A stretch of 64,000 nucleotides of DNA from Brachynemurus nebulosus (GCA_035578155.1 JAPWDM010000003.1:64968142-65032141); one strand, 5' to 3'. Shown: positions 23,451 through 36,640, counted from the stretch's first letter. The notes: generated by a model from the letters alone, not told the origin. Translations and numbers: made by a program.

Positions 23451-24751
23451 TCTATTGATACAATTTTCGTCAAAAATTTGCGCTCATAACTGGTGCTGGT
23501 GGCCCATTTAATTACTTCAAATGGTCCATCTGAATCTCATAAATAAAATTTGGATCTAAAAGTCTAGTTAATAGTACTATTGCTGCAACTAACTTAAGAG
23601 ATAGCTTTTTTCCGTTTGAATAATAATGGTATAATTATCTGATATCAATGTTTAATCTTTTCCATAAAAACCAGTCAAGAATTTTTCTCTATGTTTAACT
23701 TGTCTAAAAAAATTTTAAATTTTGAGTACCGGTAACTCAGGAACAAACGTGAATTTTAAACTCGGGCTCTATTGAGTTATCTCCTACTGATCCATTAAGT
23801 GATTTTGATTGTGTACTTTTTACGAAATTTTTTCTTTTATGCGATTTCTTTTTTGTGATTTTTTTAATGCGATTTTTAAGTTTTTTTGGCGTCCATCAAA
23901 ATGTATAGGTAATATCAAAGGAATGCAAGAAAAAGTAAGAAATTTAAATATGGATTTACTTTACATTTAATCTTGCACTATTAAGTTTCTTTACATATGT
24001 ATTTATCGCAATTTTGTAATATTATAATACAAAATATTTTCATGTGTAAATTAATGCTTTATCTTGTTGTTTTGAGCGTTTTTTGAGAAGTTATGTACCA
24101 CGGCTGCTGGTGAAGCCGCAGTTGAAGCCACGCTGATACACATATATTTTTGATTGTTCCTGTACCACTGCTGCATAATCATGGATTTATATAATATTAT
24201 CAAAGCTGTGTTTTTTTTTCTTATTCCTTATATTCATTTCCTTATAAATTAATGTCTATTCAAAAGAACAGAATAATGGTAACACAAAATTTCTTTTTTT
24301 TATAACAGAAATTTTGAGTTTATTTCTTTTCTCTTTTTTTTTTTTTAATTGCCATGGGGAATTGTTATTAAAGCTCAAGTTGTTATTTTTATATAGAATT
24401 TTTTTATTGTTTGTTAGAAGTTAACAATTTAATAAGATTAGTTCAATTTGAACGGTTATTGTAACAGACATGGTTGGGTAAAAAAAGAAATTTTTCCGTT
24501 GTAAGCTTCGTCAGTGAGCTTTTCTTGTCCACTTTATACGGGTACTGTACCAGTAGTTAAGCGGATTATGTGCTATACAATAATTTTATAATACTTTATT
24601 ATATTAAATTAATCCTTCAGTATAAAAATTTTTTCGTTGCGGTTAAACCAAATAATTTGTAATGTATACAAGTATATCATAGTATTTACGAAACAGGATT
24701 ATGTAGTACTTTTATATGCAACTACTGAATTACCAAAGTTTCTATTTACTG
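23451..24751. other. non-coding stretch
   Basis: No gene, repeat boundary or motif recognised. Confidence 0.5.
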
Positions 24752-24755
24752 TTAA

Positions 24756-24925
24756 GGGGAGATTCGTTCAAAAACAAAAAAAGAAATCAATTTTTTTTCT
24801 TTCTAATTATATTCTTTAAGGTGTTAGAAATATTCTCATAAAATTTTATTTTAAAAAAAATGAAAAATCAAAAAGTTATGGGCATTTTAGTGCACGCATT
24901 TAACTATAATTCAATTTTTGAATTG
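24756..24925. mobile_element. TTAA MITE, GGGGAGATTCGC family, truncated copy
   Basis: TTAA at 24752-24755 is followed by GGGGAGATTCG and ~170 bp of family sequence. The match ends abruptly after CTATAATTCAATTT. The far end is missing. Confidence 0.7.
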
Positions 24926-26663
24926 TGACTTCGAGAATATCATTTTTACATTGATGTAATTGTTTTAAGCTATTTTCCACGAAGAAGTTCCTGAATTACT
25001 CAAATAGTATGATTATGTCAACACATTCACCCTCTGGTTACCTACCCCTAAATTTAATATTATGAAATTGAACAAAAACAGGTCAATTAGATTTTTTCAC
25101 GTAGATTTGAAAACTGTAAACAAAATTTTAATATATTGTATTTTTTACCCTCTTTTCGCAAAGTTAACCCCTAAATTTTAACCCCCAACCACCCCTGTTG
25201 AAGTAATTTAAACAAGTTGCATATCAATAGATAGCTCTTTAAAAAGGAGCAATATAGCCAATTTTTTTATCGTCATTACACTGTAGCCCAGCTCTTTCAA
25301 AAACATATTCTCACTAGAAATATAATCTCAAAAATTAGTACAAAATTAAAGCTTTACCTGCAAAATATTTATATTATTGGAAGGCCTGATATATCCATAA
25401 CATTATAGTATAATCAAATTGCTGTTAATTTTGTACGTGTAGATCTCATAAAACAAAAATGAAATGAACTTAAAAATTTACTTTGTAAGGACGAAATCTT
25501 TTATACGTTGTACCGGTGCAATTTATTTTCGGTTAACTTTTAAATGTTTGTGGGTGACAGTTGACCATTACTGCTATTTTAAAATTCTAAGTCGTGCATT
25601 ATTCATTTGAAAAGTACCGCATAAATGATAATGGCTCTTTCATACCACTCTTCTCCTATTTATTTGTCGTATTTTTAACTTTTGTGACAAATTAAAAATT
25701 TAGATTTAAACAAAACTTTAAAACCCATAATAGTTGTACAAACTGATGACTACACATGTATCCGAGACTGTTCTCAAATCAGATTTTCACTGTACCAACA
25801 ACGTACATTTAAAAATGAAGGTGATAAGGGCACAAAAATGGGAAACAGAAAGAGGAAAAAAATGAGCAAAATTAAATATTTAATAGAATTGTGAAAAACA
25901 ATGGTTGGTGTGCGTTGTCGGCAACAATGAATTATGGGAACTGGAATGAGGCGCCAATTGTACAAAAGAGGCGTCGTAAAAACGTAGAAAAAAAAAACTC
26001 GATGGAAATTGATTACAAAAAGAAAATTAATATGAAAAAGAAGCCTTGTAAAGCGAAATAGAGAATAAGAAAGAGCTTCAAGTTGCTTGAGGTACGTAAG
26101 GAATCATCTTATTTTCCGTCTGATACCTTTGTTCTCGCATGGAAATTGATTTTCTTTGTAAGATTATTACCACCATCGTTGCCGGTCGACCGCGTGCCGG
26201 AGAAAATGAAAATTTTTTTTCTTATTTATTATTATCGTTAATTATATGTATTGCAATATTTTATATTAATCGATTCGTGGAGCGAGCGAATCGACGCATT
26301 CAAGAAAAATAAAGTGGCGTAAAATTGTAATCTATCGATGGAAAGTTTATATCGCTAATTATATTATTAAAATCGAAATTAATTATATTTTAAAAGTGGT
26401 CGGGAACTGGAAGGGTGTAGTGAAGAAATACTTGAAAAGATTTCTTGCCGGTTGGTTTTAATTAACATAATTTAAATGAAATGCCCCTGAGAATTGAAAC
26501 GTCGTCATCATCGTCGTGAAAAACAGTGGCGGTGCAAGAAAAGAAGTAGATGTGGAAAAGTTGTAGATGTGTTGGAGCAACAGTTGCTCGTTATATTGTG
26601 AGGGATATTTTTTTGTGGAAAAATTTTTTATCGAAAACCAGTAATTTGGTAGCAGACTCGAAT
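24926..26663. other. non-coding stretch
   Basis: Nothing recognised. The sequence is somewhat GC-richer around 26160-26300 (GGTCGACCGCGTGCCGG), but no exon could be supported there. Confidence 0.45.
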
Positions 26664-26671
26664 CCATCACT

Positions 26672-26963
26672 CAGGGCCGGACCTAGAGTTATTAAGCGGG
26701 CATGGGGGGCAAATTTTCCTATTGGTACCCTTCGCGGCAAAAATGCAAAATAAGAAATTTTTGTTGCAGTGATATTTAAACAAATTTTCACCTGGCCCCT
26801 ATCAGAAATGGACAGTGTTGACCGTTTTTTTTTGCTCATCACTTCCTTTTCCAGAGTAAAATTTCACTGCACCAAAAAAATTTTAAACATTTTCGCCGTT
26901 TTGGTGCGCCTAAAAAGCTTGCAGGGGGGCCATGCCCCCGCTGCCCCCCTAGACCCGGCACTG
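26672..26963. mobile_element. hAT-type MITE (CAGGGCCGG family)
   Basis: An exact 8-bp target duplication CCATCACT is at 26664-26671 and 26964-26971. Ends: CAGGGCCGGACCTAG left, CAGTGCCGGGTCTAG on the minus strand right. The 292-bp interior includes the phrase GGGGGGCCATGCCCCCGC and no coding frame. Confidence 0.9.
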
Positions 26964-27224
26964 CCATCACTCAAATCGAATTTTCCTCTCGTCTTCGATC
27001 CAAACAGACCTGGAGATCAGTGTTTCCCAACCGGTGGTCCACAAAAGTATCTCACCGGTCCACAGAAAAATCTGTGAATTACAATCAATTACAAAAAAAA
27101 TTATAATTTTTATTTTTTGCTTTTTGTTTCCATATTTTATTGAAATTTAGTATTTTTATTTATAGCATATAAAATAGCACAGGCTTAGTATATTACAACA
27201 GACCTTTTTTTTTGTTTTTTTAAA

Positions 27225-27900
27225 ATGAAAACGACGGAACTGGATCTCTATACGAAAATGCTCGGGAAACGACATTTCATATTACACGACTTAATGTGTT
27301 ATTTCAACTAACGGTGGAAATGATTTCAGGTTCCAAGAAATATATTTAATTTTAAAGAACTGTTTTTGAACATTTTTTCTCTAACGTTTAAGAAAGTGTC
27401 GATATCTATTTGAATTGTATAGTAGACCAAGTGGTCGGAAAACGACATTTCATATTACATGACCGAATGGTATTCCAGCTAACGGTGGAAATGGCCTCAA
27501 GTTCTAAGAGTTATATTTAATTTTAAAGGACTGTTTTTGAATATTTTTCTAATGTTTAAGAAAGTTTCGATATCTATTTGAAATAAGTACATAGTAAGGC
27601 CAAGTGGTCGGGAAACGACATTTCATATTACACACCCTAATGTTATTTCAACTAATTGCGAAAATGATTCCAGTATACAAGAATTCTCCTTAAAATTAAA
27701 GAACTGTTTTTAAACATTTCTCTAATGCTTAAGAAAATGTCGATATTTATCTGAATTGCATGGTCGACCAACTGGTTGGAAAACGACATTTCATATTACA
27801 CGACCTAAAATATTATTCTAGTTAATGGCGGAAATGATTCCAGACTACATAAGAATTCTATTTAAATTTAAAGCATTGTATTCAAACAGTCTCTTTAGAT
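27225..27900. repeat. ~171-bp tandem repeat, four units
   Basis: The landmark AAACGACATTTCATATTACA starts at 27267, 27440, 27613 and 27781, giving periods of 173, 173 and 168 bp. The rest of each unit also matches (GGAAATGATTCCAG, AAAGAACTGTTTTTGAACAT, AAGAAAGTGTCGATATCTAT variants). Divergence between units is substantial, so the array is old. Confidence 0.9.
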
Positions 27901-28957
27901 CTATTTTATGTATTATGTTACTAAACCACATTTTTTAAGAACTACGAAAACATCGATCCACTCCTTGAACCAAAAATTATTTTTTCATTCGCAATAACCC
28001 ACTTTCTTTCGCCTACCCAGAAAAGAAGGAAAGCCACTTAAAAAACGATTTTCCATTTACTCTACCGCATTCCTACTACTACATCTTTTTCTTCTTTTCT
28101 TCATACAATTTAAACGGTACTTCCTAAACAAATCAGTTTTAAAATATTTACCTAAAATCTGCATGATTTTATCGTGGGTAAAATCCACTTTCTTAACCAC
28201 CTATACTGCTGTGTCTTAACATGAATGTACTCGTCGATTGTGTCGAAACAAAAGAGAACGGAAAAAAGGAACATCGGCAAAAATAGTTGAATATTCAAGC
28301 CATGTCTGACAATAATAATAATTTTTTTTTTCACCAGTCAGGAAGGAATCCGACATATTTCCGGGCTTATACTACACACATACCTAACGCACATTCAAAT
28401 ATTTATTCAACGTAAACATACACGGCCTCAATAGGTTCCCGTGTGGAACTCCGTATTACGTACGTACATTCTCTGTTTCACTCGTTGTTCTTTGTCAATA
28501 AAATCTAGATTTTCAATTTGAAACACCTACACTTTGTTTTTTACGTTAGCTTTATTTATTATTGATGTGTGTGTGAGCGAGAGAGAAATATATATGTAGA
28601 CGGAAAAGGTCAAATATGATTTAAATAATTTAATGGGCAATTCTTTTTAAATCAGAAAAAATCGTTTTGGGACATCAATTAGTATTTAATCGATTTATGG
28701 GGACTGGGGCGATTTTTTCAGTTTAATGATTCGTCAGATTATTAACGAAGGTGAACAAAAAAAAAATGAATATTAGTACCGCAGTGTGAAGTTTGGTCAA
28801 GTGTGTGTCTGAATCGTGTATCGAGGATTCCGCACAATATTAAATATGTGTAAATTGTGAAAAGTTAATTGACTACTTATTCTTCTTGTAATTGTATTTG
28901 CCTTTTTTGAAGCTTCTGCCTTTTTCCTTTTTCGCCGATTTCGCTTCTGAGATTACT
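27901..28957. other. non-coding stretch
   Basis: No gene or repeat end recognised. There is a short purine run (GAGCGAGAGAGAAATA) near 28574. Confidence 0.45.
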
Positions 28958-28965
28958 AAAGTGGC

Positions 28966-29216
28966 GAGGGTCGGATCTAGGGAGGGGCAGCGGAGGCACG
29001 TGCCCCCCTACAAGTTTCTAGAGACGCCAAAATGGTGAACTGGATCCAACCAAAAAATGAATTTGACTTTTTTCTTTTGCTCGTCAGCTGCAGGGAAAAA
29101 TTTAAAAAATGTAAACATGTCGGTGCGCCAAAATGTTTAATTTGGCGTTTTTCTCGGGGACGGCGCCAACATCAAAGTTTGCCCCACCCCTCGTGATAAC
29201 TGTAAGTCCGGCCCTG
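28966..29216. mobile_element. hAT-type MITE (CAGGGCCGG family)
   Basis: The 8-bp duplication is AAAGTGGC (28958-28965) versus AAAGTAGC (29217-29224), one mismatch. The left end is GAGGGTCGGATCTAGG; the right end on the minus strand is CAGGGCCGGACTTACAG. Interior GTGCCCCCCTA and GGCGCC phrases are shared with the related copies. Confidence 0.8.
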
Positions 29217-29471
29217 AAAGTAGCGGAGGCATTGTTATCACTGAGTGGTGAAAATTTTTACGCGCTCTTTACGTTTTCCAGTTTGCTGAACCATTTTGAT
29301 TTCAGGCCTGTCTGTAGATTCGTTTGTGTGCCTCAAGATTCCACCAAGTGGCATAAATTCGAAACTATTCGATCGTTTTTGCTGAAATTTTCGGATGATT
29401 ACATTAAAAGTGTATTTTCATTGTCTTTGAAAACCATCAAATCTAGAAGTTGATTTTTTCTGTAATATTTA

Positions 29472-29640
29472 ACGTAAAAGCCCCTCTCTGATAACAAAAA
29501 GTATTATTAATAGAATGATTATTTTTAATTTAATTTTTTTTCACCTCGCATTTAATGTATCCTTACTTAATTAAAGAAATACATATATGTTATTGATCAC
29601 ATAGTTGAATACATATATATTATTGATCACAGTTGAATAC
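29472..29640. mobile_element. partial copy of the GGGTAAAAGCCCC MITE
   Basis: TA at 29470-29471 is followed by ACGTAAAAGCCCC, then ATTATTAATAGAATGATT and CACCTCGCATTTAA, matching the complete copy at 34823-35051. The right terminus is missing. Instead there is a small tandem duplication of ACATATATNTTATTGATCAC (29580-29638). Confidence 0.65.
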
Positions 29641-30426
<786 letters not shown>

Positions 30427-30894
30427 TGAACACATTTTGTGTATTCTGGTTTGCTTTTATAAGTTTCTTTTTTTTTTCATCGCTCTTCTCAGCATCCTCT
30501 CTTTCAAAAAGAATAAGTTTTTCCAATTGTAATGAAGTTTACAAAAGTATATTAGAACGAACACGCGAGGGGTAGGTAATACAGGCAGACGCAAGAACGG
30601 GGGGAGGGGTGAACGCTTGCAAGGTAACGAGAAAATTTGAGTGAACGACGTCGAACGACAACTTGCTGACGACTGATTTTTATATTTTCTTGTGTAGGTA
30701 ATATTGTTGTTGAAGTACAGTCGTGGAAAAAATTATGATAGGCAAAATATTAGAAAATAATCGTATACCGTTTATTAATAGTGGTCATGAGTGTCCGGGT
30801 AAGGTAACGGTAAGGAATCTGTTTTGTAAGATTTTTTAAGGCGTTATATCTGAAAAAACGAAAGTCGAGAATTATTTTTGGAAATTTTTTTGTA

Positions 30895-31761
30895 GGGGAA
30901 ACCTGTACAAAATCGTATACCGGTGTAAAACAGTATAGTAGGTCTATTTTTCTCATTAATTAAAATTTTCGGAACGCAAGCCGCTCAACAGCGTCCACTA
31001 ATGACAGCTATTTGTCAACAAACACTTGTAGCGACAAGCACGAATGTTTTCAAAATATTTCATTTTCGTATTTTTCGGTAGACTTGATCTTATGTTTGTG
31101 AAAATTCAAGTAAAAATAGTTAAATTTACTCATAATTTACAATATTTGTACAGGCGAAATGGATTTGCATATGTAGAAGTGAGTTATATGTTTATATATA
31201 TAGGTCTCCAGGTCAAAACCGTACGGGGTAAAACTGGTCTATATACAATTCTGGCTTGGATGTATAAATATGAACCAAACTGATTTTTTCATAAGTATGA
31301 TTTTTTCATTGTAATCATAAAAGAGCTACTACTAGTAAAAAATATTGGAATAATATAAGAAAAACCATTGAAGCGGTATTTGACGGAACCATGGGGTACT
31401 TCAAAACTGCTGGAACATGTCAGGTATCAAAATCAACATTATACAAGATTGAGTCAACAAATTCAAACAAAAAAATGATTTGGGTTCTTCAACACGTAAA
31501 GATTTAAGAGAATTTAAATCGATTTTTTCGGTGTTAAATATAGTATACGGTTTTGTCCATGTGTCGGGGTAAAACCGTAATAAATAGTGATTTAAATTTT
31601 GTTATTTTTGTTTAATATTGTGATTATCCAAAATATGTTGACGTGATTATGTTCCTTATGAAATTGACCAATTATAAACGTTAGTTTCATACACTTATGT
31701 TTTAAAATGAACGATCTACAGCCCTAAATCCTTAGCTATACGGTTTTGACTCGGTCTCCCC
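30895..31761 (+). mobile_element. TA-flanked pogo-like MITE with HTH remnant
   Basis: TA sites at 30893-30894 and 31762-31763. Ends: GGGGAAACCTGTACAAAATC left, GGGGAGACCGAGTCAAAACC on the minus strand right, both continuing into CGTATA. TIR-like phrases (GTAAAACCGTA, GGGGTAAAACTGG) recur inside. An internal frame encodes a transposase DNA-binding domain remnant. Confidence 0.75.
31316..31507 (+). pseudogene. pogo-like transposase N-terminal helix-turn-helix remnant
   Basis: The frame reads HKRATTSKKYWNNIRKTIEA, VFDGTMGYFKTAGTCQVSKS, TLYKI, then drifts to a stop at 31505-31507. The pattern KR.t....W......Al.aV..g.MGy.kAa...vpkSTLy is the psq-type helix-turn-helix that opens pogo/Tigger transposases. 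No ATG sits in a natural place and no DDE region follows, so this is a decayed fragment. Confidence 0.7.
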
Positions 31762-31763
31762 TA

Positions 31764-32324
31764 CATATTTCAGAATTTCAGAAACCAATGAATTTTGGTA
31801 CGCTACTTAGATATTAGAAAAACTATTAGTTGAAATTTTTGCCTTAAACGCTGTAATTGGGAGAAAATAAAAAAAAAACTGACTTCAGTAGGTTAACACC
31901 AAGAGCGACTTTACACTACAGAAACACATTAATATCTCATAAATTTTAGAGCAGCACAACTTCACGACACTTATAGGCTGTAAAAATAGAGGTATCTATC
32001 ATCAAAATTTAAAACTATGTGTTCCTGGGTGGTTCCCGTTATCAGAGAATTAAATAATATATTTTTCATGCGTGTTTAACTATTTATTTCCACTTTGGTA
32101 CATGACCAATACCTACCTAAAATACAGCCGGTTGTTGCTATGCATAAGCAGAAAAAATATAAGGAATCGTACATATCGTACCTAACAACTTTAAAATAAA
32201 TATTCTTCAAATTGATCTACTGAGAAGAACTGTATTTTAGAATACAGTTTGAAAGTTTACTACATTAGTCGCTCCCTGCTATGGAAAGTATAGAAAAGTA
32301 TATAGAAAGTATATACTTTCCGTG

Positions 32325-32386
<62 letters not shown>

Positions 32387-32554
32387 CATCGGCATTCGGC
32401 ATCGTCTTACTTTACCGGTTAGAATAATAAATTTTATAATCTTACTTTAAACTCAAATGTATTATAAATATCATTTCTTTCATTTTTTTTTTTACTTCGA
32501 AAAAACTTTTTCTACAACGAGTCGTGACTCGGAAACGAAAATTTAAAAACTGTC
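31764..32554. other. intronic non-coding stretch with (TA)n hairpin
   Basis: Contains the (TA)n palindrome at 32325-32388; no other structure recognised. Confidence 0.5.
32325..32388. repeat. (TA)n tract bounded by GCGA/TCGC, a long hairpin
   Basis: The sequence is GTGCGA, about 27 TA units, then TCGCAT. The whole is self-complementary, so it is a perfect long palindrome. Just upstream GGAAAGTATA is followed by its inverse TATACTTTCC. Confidence 0.85.
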
Positions 32555-32556
32555 TA

Positions 32557-33726
32557 GAGGAAAGTACCCAAATTTTGGATAGTGTTTTAATTTTGGAGAC
32601 GAAGATATTTCAATAACTGACCGATAAATGGTGTTGCCAGCAGTACTGAGGCGTAATTTTAGCCACTATGTTTGAAAAAAAATTAATTATAGCCCAAACT
32701 ATTATATTACAGTAAATAGACGGGGCGTAAAGCCAGCTTGTGGGCTACTTTACTGAAGCACTTACTGGAATGTGATTTGTCGAATATAATGTACTTTTTA
32801 TTATTCAGTAAACAGGTCTATATTTATTGCAAGACATGATTTGTTACCACGGTTATTGTACTGATTAAAATATTAGAAAGTAGTAGTCGCTCATATATTA
32901 GGACTAGTGATGAGCAAATGCAAGACCAAGACCAAGACTTGGCAGTCTTGGTCTTGGTCTTGTTCTTGCATTAAGAATCTTGGTCTTGGTCTTGCTAGAG
33001 CAGTTTGAGTCTTGGTCTTGGTCTTGGTCTTGCAAAATGCAGTCTTGGTATTGGTCTTGGTCTTGGTATTGCTAAAAATCTTGCACTTTCTTGCATTTTT
33101 TTATTAGCGAATTTTTTTCTTTTAAAATCAGAATTTTCTCTCTTTACGGTATTAATTATACTTTTAAACTATTTAAATAATTTAGCAAGAGTCTTGCTTT
33201 TTTCTTGCTATAGTCTTGGTCTTGCTCACTTGAGTCTTGGTATTGGTCTTGCAACCATACTTATAGTCTTGGTCTTGCAAAATGCAGTCTTGGTCTTGCA
33301 AAAAATGCAAGACCAAGACAAGACTGCAAGACCAAGACTAATTTTGCTCATCACTAATTAGGACTTCATTTATTCATTGATACACTCAGCCTATACACTG
33401 TGTATAATGTATAGATTTTTCTCGAGTTTAAATATTTTATAATTACTTACCTATGATATTTTTTTTTTAAATAATATTATTTTTTTTGTCAAAACAATTT
33501 AAAAAAAAAGTTAAGGGTTGATCAAACTATCCGAAATTAAGAATCCATTTGCTGTAGTTAAAAAATCAGGGTTTTCATATAAAAATCATTTAGAAATATT
33601 ATTAGCTACAACAGAATTATTGTATTTCAAGAAATTGTTATGAAATGAAGTAACAATTGTACAAATTTTTTGCAATAGAGGTCAATCATATCAAAGAAAT
33701 ATATCCGAGATTTGGACACTTTCCCC
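32557..33726. mobile_element. TA-flanked MITE split by a hAT MITE
   Basis: TA sites at 32555-32556 and 33727-33728. Ends: GAGGAAAGTACCCAAATTTT left, GGGGAAAGTGTCCAAATCTC on the minus strand right, both continuing GGATA. It contains the 452-bp hAT element at 32905-33356 with its duplication, leaving ~710 bp of original interior. No transposase remnant recognised. Confidence 0.65.
32905..33356. mobile_element. hAT-type MITE made of TCTTGG repeats
   Basis: An exact 8-bp duplication ATTAGGAC lies at 32897-32904 and 33357-33364. Ends: TAGTGATGAGCAAA left, TAGTGATGAGCAAAATT on the minus strand right. Most of the interior consists of TCTTGG or CCAAGA hexamers, near both ends in opposite orientations (AAGACCAAGACC early and late, GTCTTGGTCTTGG between), around an AT-rich core. 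The encoded Leu/Gly-rich frame at 33005-33361 is a by-product of the repeat. Confidence 0.9.
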
Positions 33727-34081
33727 TACACGTTCATTAAATATTTCGAGGATACCGATCGAAACGAAATTTCATTTCAGTAATCGGTTGGGTAATTACT
33801 GTGGCCGAAAATGGAATCAACAAAATTAACATTGTGTTGAGAATATTTTCTTGGTGAAACTTATCAATTACTGTGTGTGTTGTAGGTTAATAAAAATTGA
33901 TTTTATAATCTAAATGGAAGAGTTTAATCTAGATTTAATAATCAACACACTCTTAGGGGTCAAGTGGCCGGATGTCTATTCACTATAGAAAAATATTCAA
34001 GGCTATTATTATAAAGAAATATAAATTAAATCGACTCTAATTGACTATATAGAGCGAATCAAACGTATTATGACGTCTTAA

Positions 34082-35318
34082 TAGTATTTTACAATATAAG
34101 TTCGGTAAGTTGCTTTTACTAATCGAGAAAATCTTGCGAAAACGAGACCTGCAGGGTCGAGTTTTTGCAGTTTTCGAGATCAGTACAAGCACTTAACGCA
34201 TCGTGTATTGTATAATATTTTTTGCACGATCGATTGAAAATATTTAAGGAATAAAAATATTGTAAATAAAAAATAAAATTCGGATAATATAAGTGAAATT
34301 TATAGCAACTTATTAAATATTTATAGCAACTAATACGAATCTTTGTAGTGACAATTGACAACTATATTTGTAAATAAAAAATTAAGAAGTGTCAATATTT
34401 CATTGGCGTGAACATTTTTCTTGAATTATCTATTAAAAAAATTGAAGAAAATAGTTTGTTAAACTATAATATTAGTGAGAATAATGAAATTGATGAAGCA
34501 TTTTATTTTTGGCTGGAAATTTATTCTCGTAAAATGAAAGGATGATTATGAAAACCATAGAAAATTTTAATGATTGAAAGATTTTGAAATGTCAATAAAA
34601 TATGAAGTCTAATACCAACAATAATAATAATAATGTGCAAACTAGTGAAAATTTTCATATTAATCGATTTATTTTCCTAATTGTTCAAATTGTACTTTTA
34701 ATTTCAATATAAATAAATAATTACAATCATTTTTGAGCTAATTTCACTTACCACACTCCTATTCACTTACTGCACTGTTATTTTTTGTAATTTAAAATAA
34801 TTAAAGAATAAAAATATAGCAGGGTAAAAGCCCCCTTTGTGGCACGGTATCTAATTATGAATATTTACATATTAATGAAGTTATTTCTGAAAGAAACGTC
34901 TGATACCAAAAATTATTATTAATAGAATGATTGTTCTTCAATTTAAATTCACCTCGCATTTAAAGTTTCCTTACTTAATTAAAGAAATAAATATGTAAAT
35001 GTCAAAACTGTTCCAGTATTAGATACCGTTCCACAAAGGGGGCTTTTACTCTAAATAAAAAATAAAATTCGGACAATATAAGTGAAATTTATATTTCTAT
35101 GTTATGACATAGAATGCCTTAAATAAATATTATAAATATTTATAGCAACTAATACGAATCTTTGTAGTGACAATTGACAACTATATTTGTAAATAAAAAA
35201 TTAAGAAATGTCAATATTGCATGGATATAAGCAAACTTTCGGGAAATGTAGCTTACCAGCATTGTCTACAGCATCGGTAAATGCATGAAAATACACGATC
35301 GTGCAAAAAAATTATTTT
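34082..35318 (+). repeat. two-copy repeat family A, copy 1 (carries a MITE)
   Basis: Shares with 41348-42143 the start AGTATTTTNCAATATAAGTT, the hairpin region CGAAAACGAGACC...GGTCGAGTTTTTGCA, and the end ATACACGATCGTGCAAAAAA. ATTTTTTGCACGATCG near 34218 is the inverse of that last phrase. This copy has a duplicated internal block (34294-34390 and 35085-35215) and is interrupted by the MITE at 34823-35051. Confidence 0.7.
34823..35051. mobile_element. GGGTAAAAGCCCC MITE, complete
   Basis: 229 bp. Ends: GGGTAAAAGCCCCCTTTGTG left, GAGTAAAAGCCCCCTTTGTG on the minus strand right, continuing GNACGGTATCTAAT: ~33-bp inverted repeats with two mismatches. The right flank is TA (35052-35053); the left is CA, a likely decayed TA. 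No coding content. Confidence 0.85.
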
Positions 35319-36640
35319 AGTAAACATTTGCCAATGGCGGATGAGTAAAAAGATAAATATATTTAAAAGTATATACTCCGTCTAAACTTGGCACTATATA
35401 AAATATAAAGTTAAAAAAAAAAACCAACCAAAACTATATAAATTATATTTTATGAATATATGAAAATTTTTAAAAAAAATATATATTTTTTATTTTATTC
35501 TCTATAGAACTGGCGCACATACATTTACATATTTCATTATGTCTAAACAAAAATTCAGCTGTTGAATGTAAAATATAAAAATATGAAAAGTTGTGCAGTT
35601 AAATTAAATGGAACTAGGAGGTATATCATCACTGTTATTGCTTGCTAGGGTTCCGGACAAAAACTTTCGGGATTCTGATACTCATGTCCATATCAGTCAT
35701 CTGTCACAACTCTATAATCAGGGACGTATACAGCTAAGCTTCTTGAAGCGGGGGCAGGGCCGGACCTAGCTTAAGTGGCGCCCGGGGTAGGGTCAAAAAT
35801 GGCGCCCCTGTAGGAAGAGATTTTAATTATTCCCTCCCCAAAAACGTGTAACGAGCAAAAAAAAGAAAAAGGCACCTACCTAACTTTGGCACCCTCTTAA
35901 ATCACTTTTTGACGCCCCCCAAGACCTGCCACCGAGGGCACGTGTCCCGGCTGCCCCCCTAGATTTGGCCCTGAGCGGGGGCTCAGACGCGAAATGAATG
36001 ATCTAAAAGAAATCATTTATTTTCTAACTAATTTTACCACACCCATTCAAAATTACATTATATTCTCACGCAGACTTACCTTCGGTATGGAATCGTCCTA
36101 TGACTAGGAACCCTGACTTAATGCGTGTCTAACACACACTTGACGAATTTTGTTTAATATAGTAATACAATTTTTTTGATTAAAAAATGACATTGGTTTA
36201 TAAAAGTATGTAAAAGAAAAAAATTATAATAGGTTCTTTACGAACACACTATAAAGATTAACACATGATCATTTATTACATTGGAATATAAAATATATAA
36301 ATGAAGTTATACGATTCAGTTGTACCTAGTGCTCTACTTATTCACATAGAGTTTGTTGATAACAGGTTACCAGTGGCGTAACTTTAAGGTACAACACAAA
36401 AAGGGCACACAATACTCCTGAAAATTTGTTTTATTAGACCTAATGTACCTAAAATGCAATAAAATCGTGTAAGGTCTTGTTCGGAATCACCGTTATTAAT
36501 ACTGCTAAATATTTATTACTGTTACAAAAGTACTATTTTAGTTTGGAAAACATACTCAAGTAGTCGATGACGTCGGAATAGGCAAAGAATGCATCGGGTG
36601 GTTGCTGCAGATATTTCTAAAGCAAATTTTGCTGCTTTAA
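35319..36640. other. intronic non-coding stretch
   Basis: Holds only the hAT MITE at 35755-35973; the remainder is plain AT-rich sequence. Confidence 0.5.
35755..35973. mobile_element. hAT-type MITE (CAGGGCCGG family)
   Basis: An exact 8-bp duplication AGCGGGGG lies at 35747-35754 and 35974-35981. Ends: CAGGGCCGGACCTAGC left, CAGGGCCAAATCTAGG on the minus strand right. The interior is GC-rich at both ends (GGCGCCCGGGG, GGCTGCCCCCC) and AT-rich in the middle. Confidence 0.9.

Noticed and set aside
26769..27077. 102-codon frame overlapping the hAT MITE end
   Set aside because: Spans the MITE boundary and its target duplication; cannot be one gene.
30719..30745. Tc1/mariner-like terminus CAGTCGTGGAAAAAATTATG
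   Set aside because: No inverted partner or transposase within reach, so no element could be delimited.
33005..33361. 118-codon frame rich in Leu-Gly-Leu
   Set aside because: By-product of the TCTTGG repeat inside a hAT MITE.
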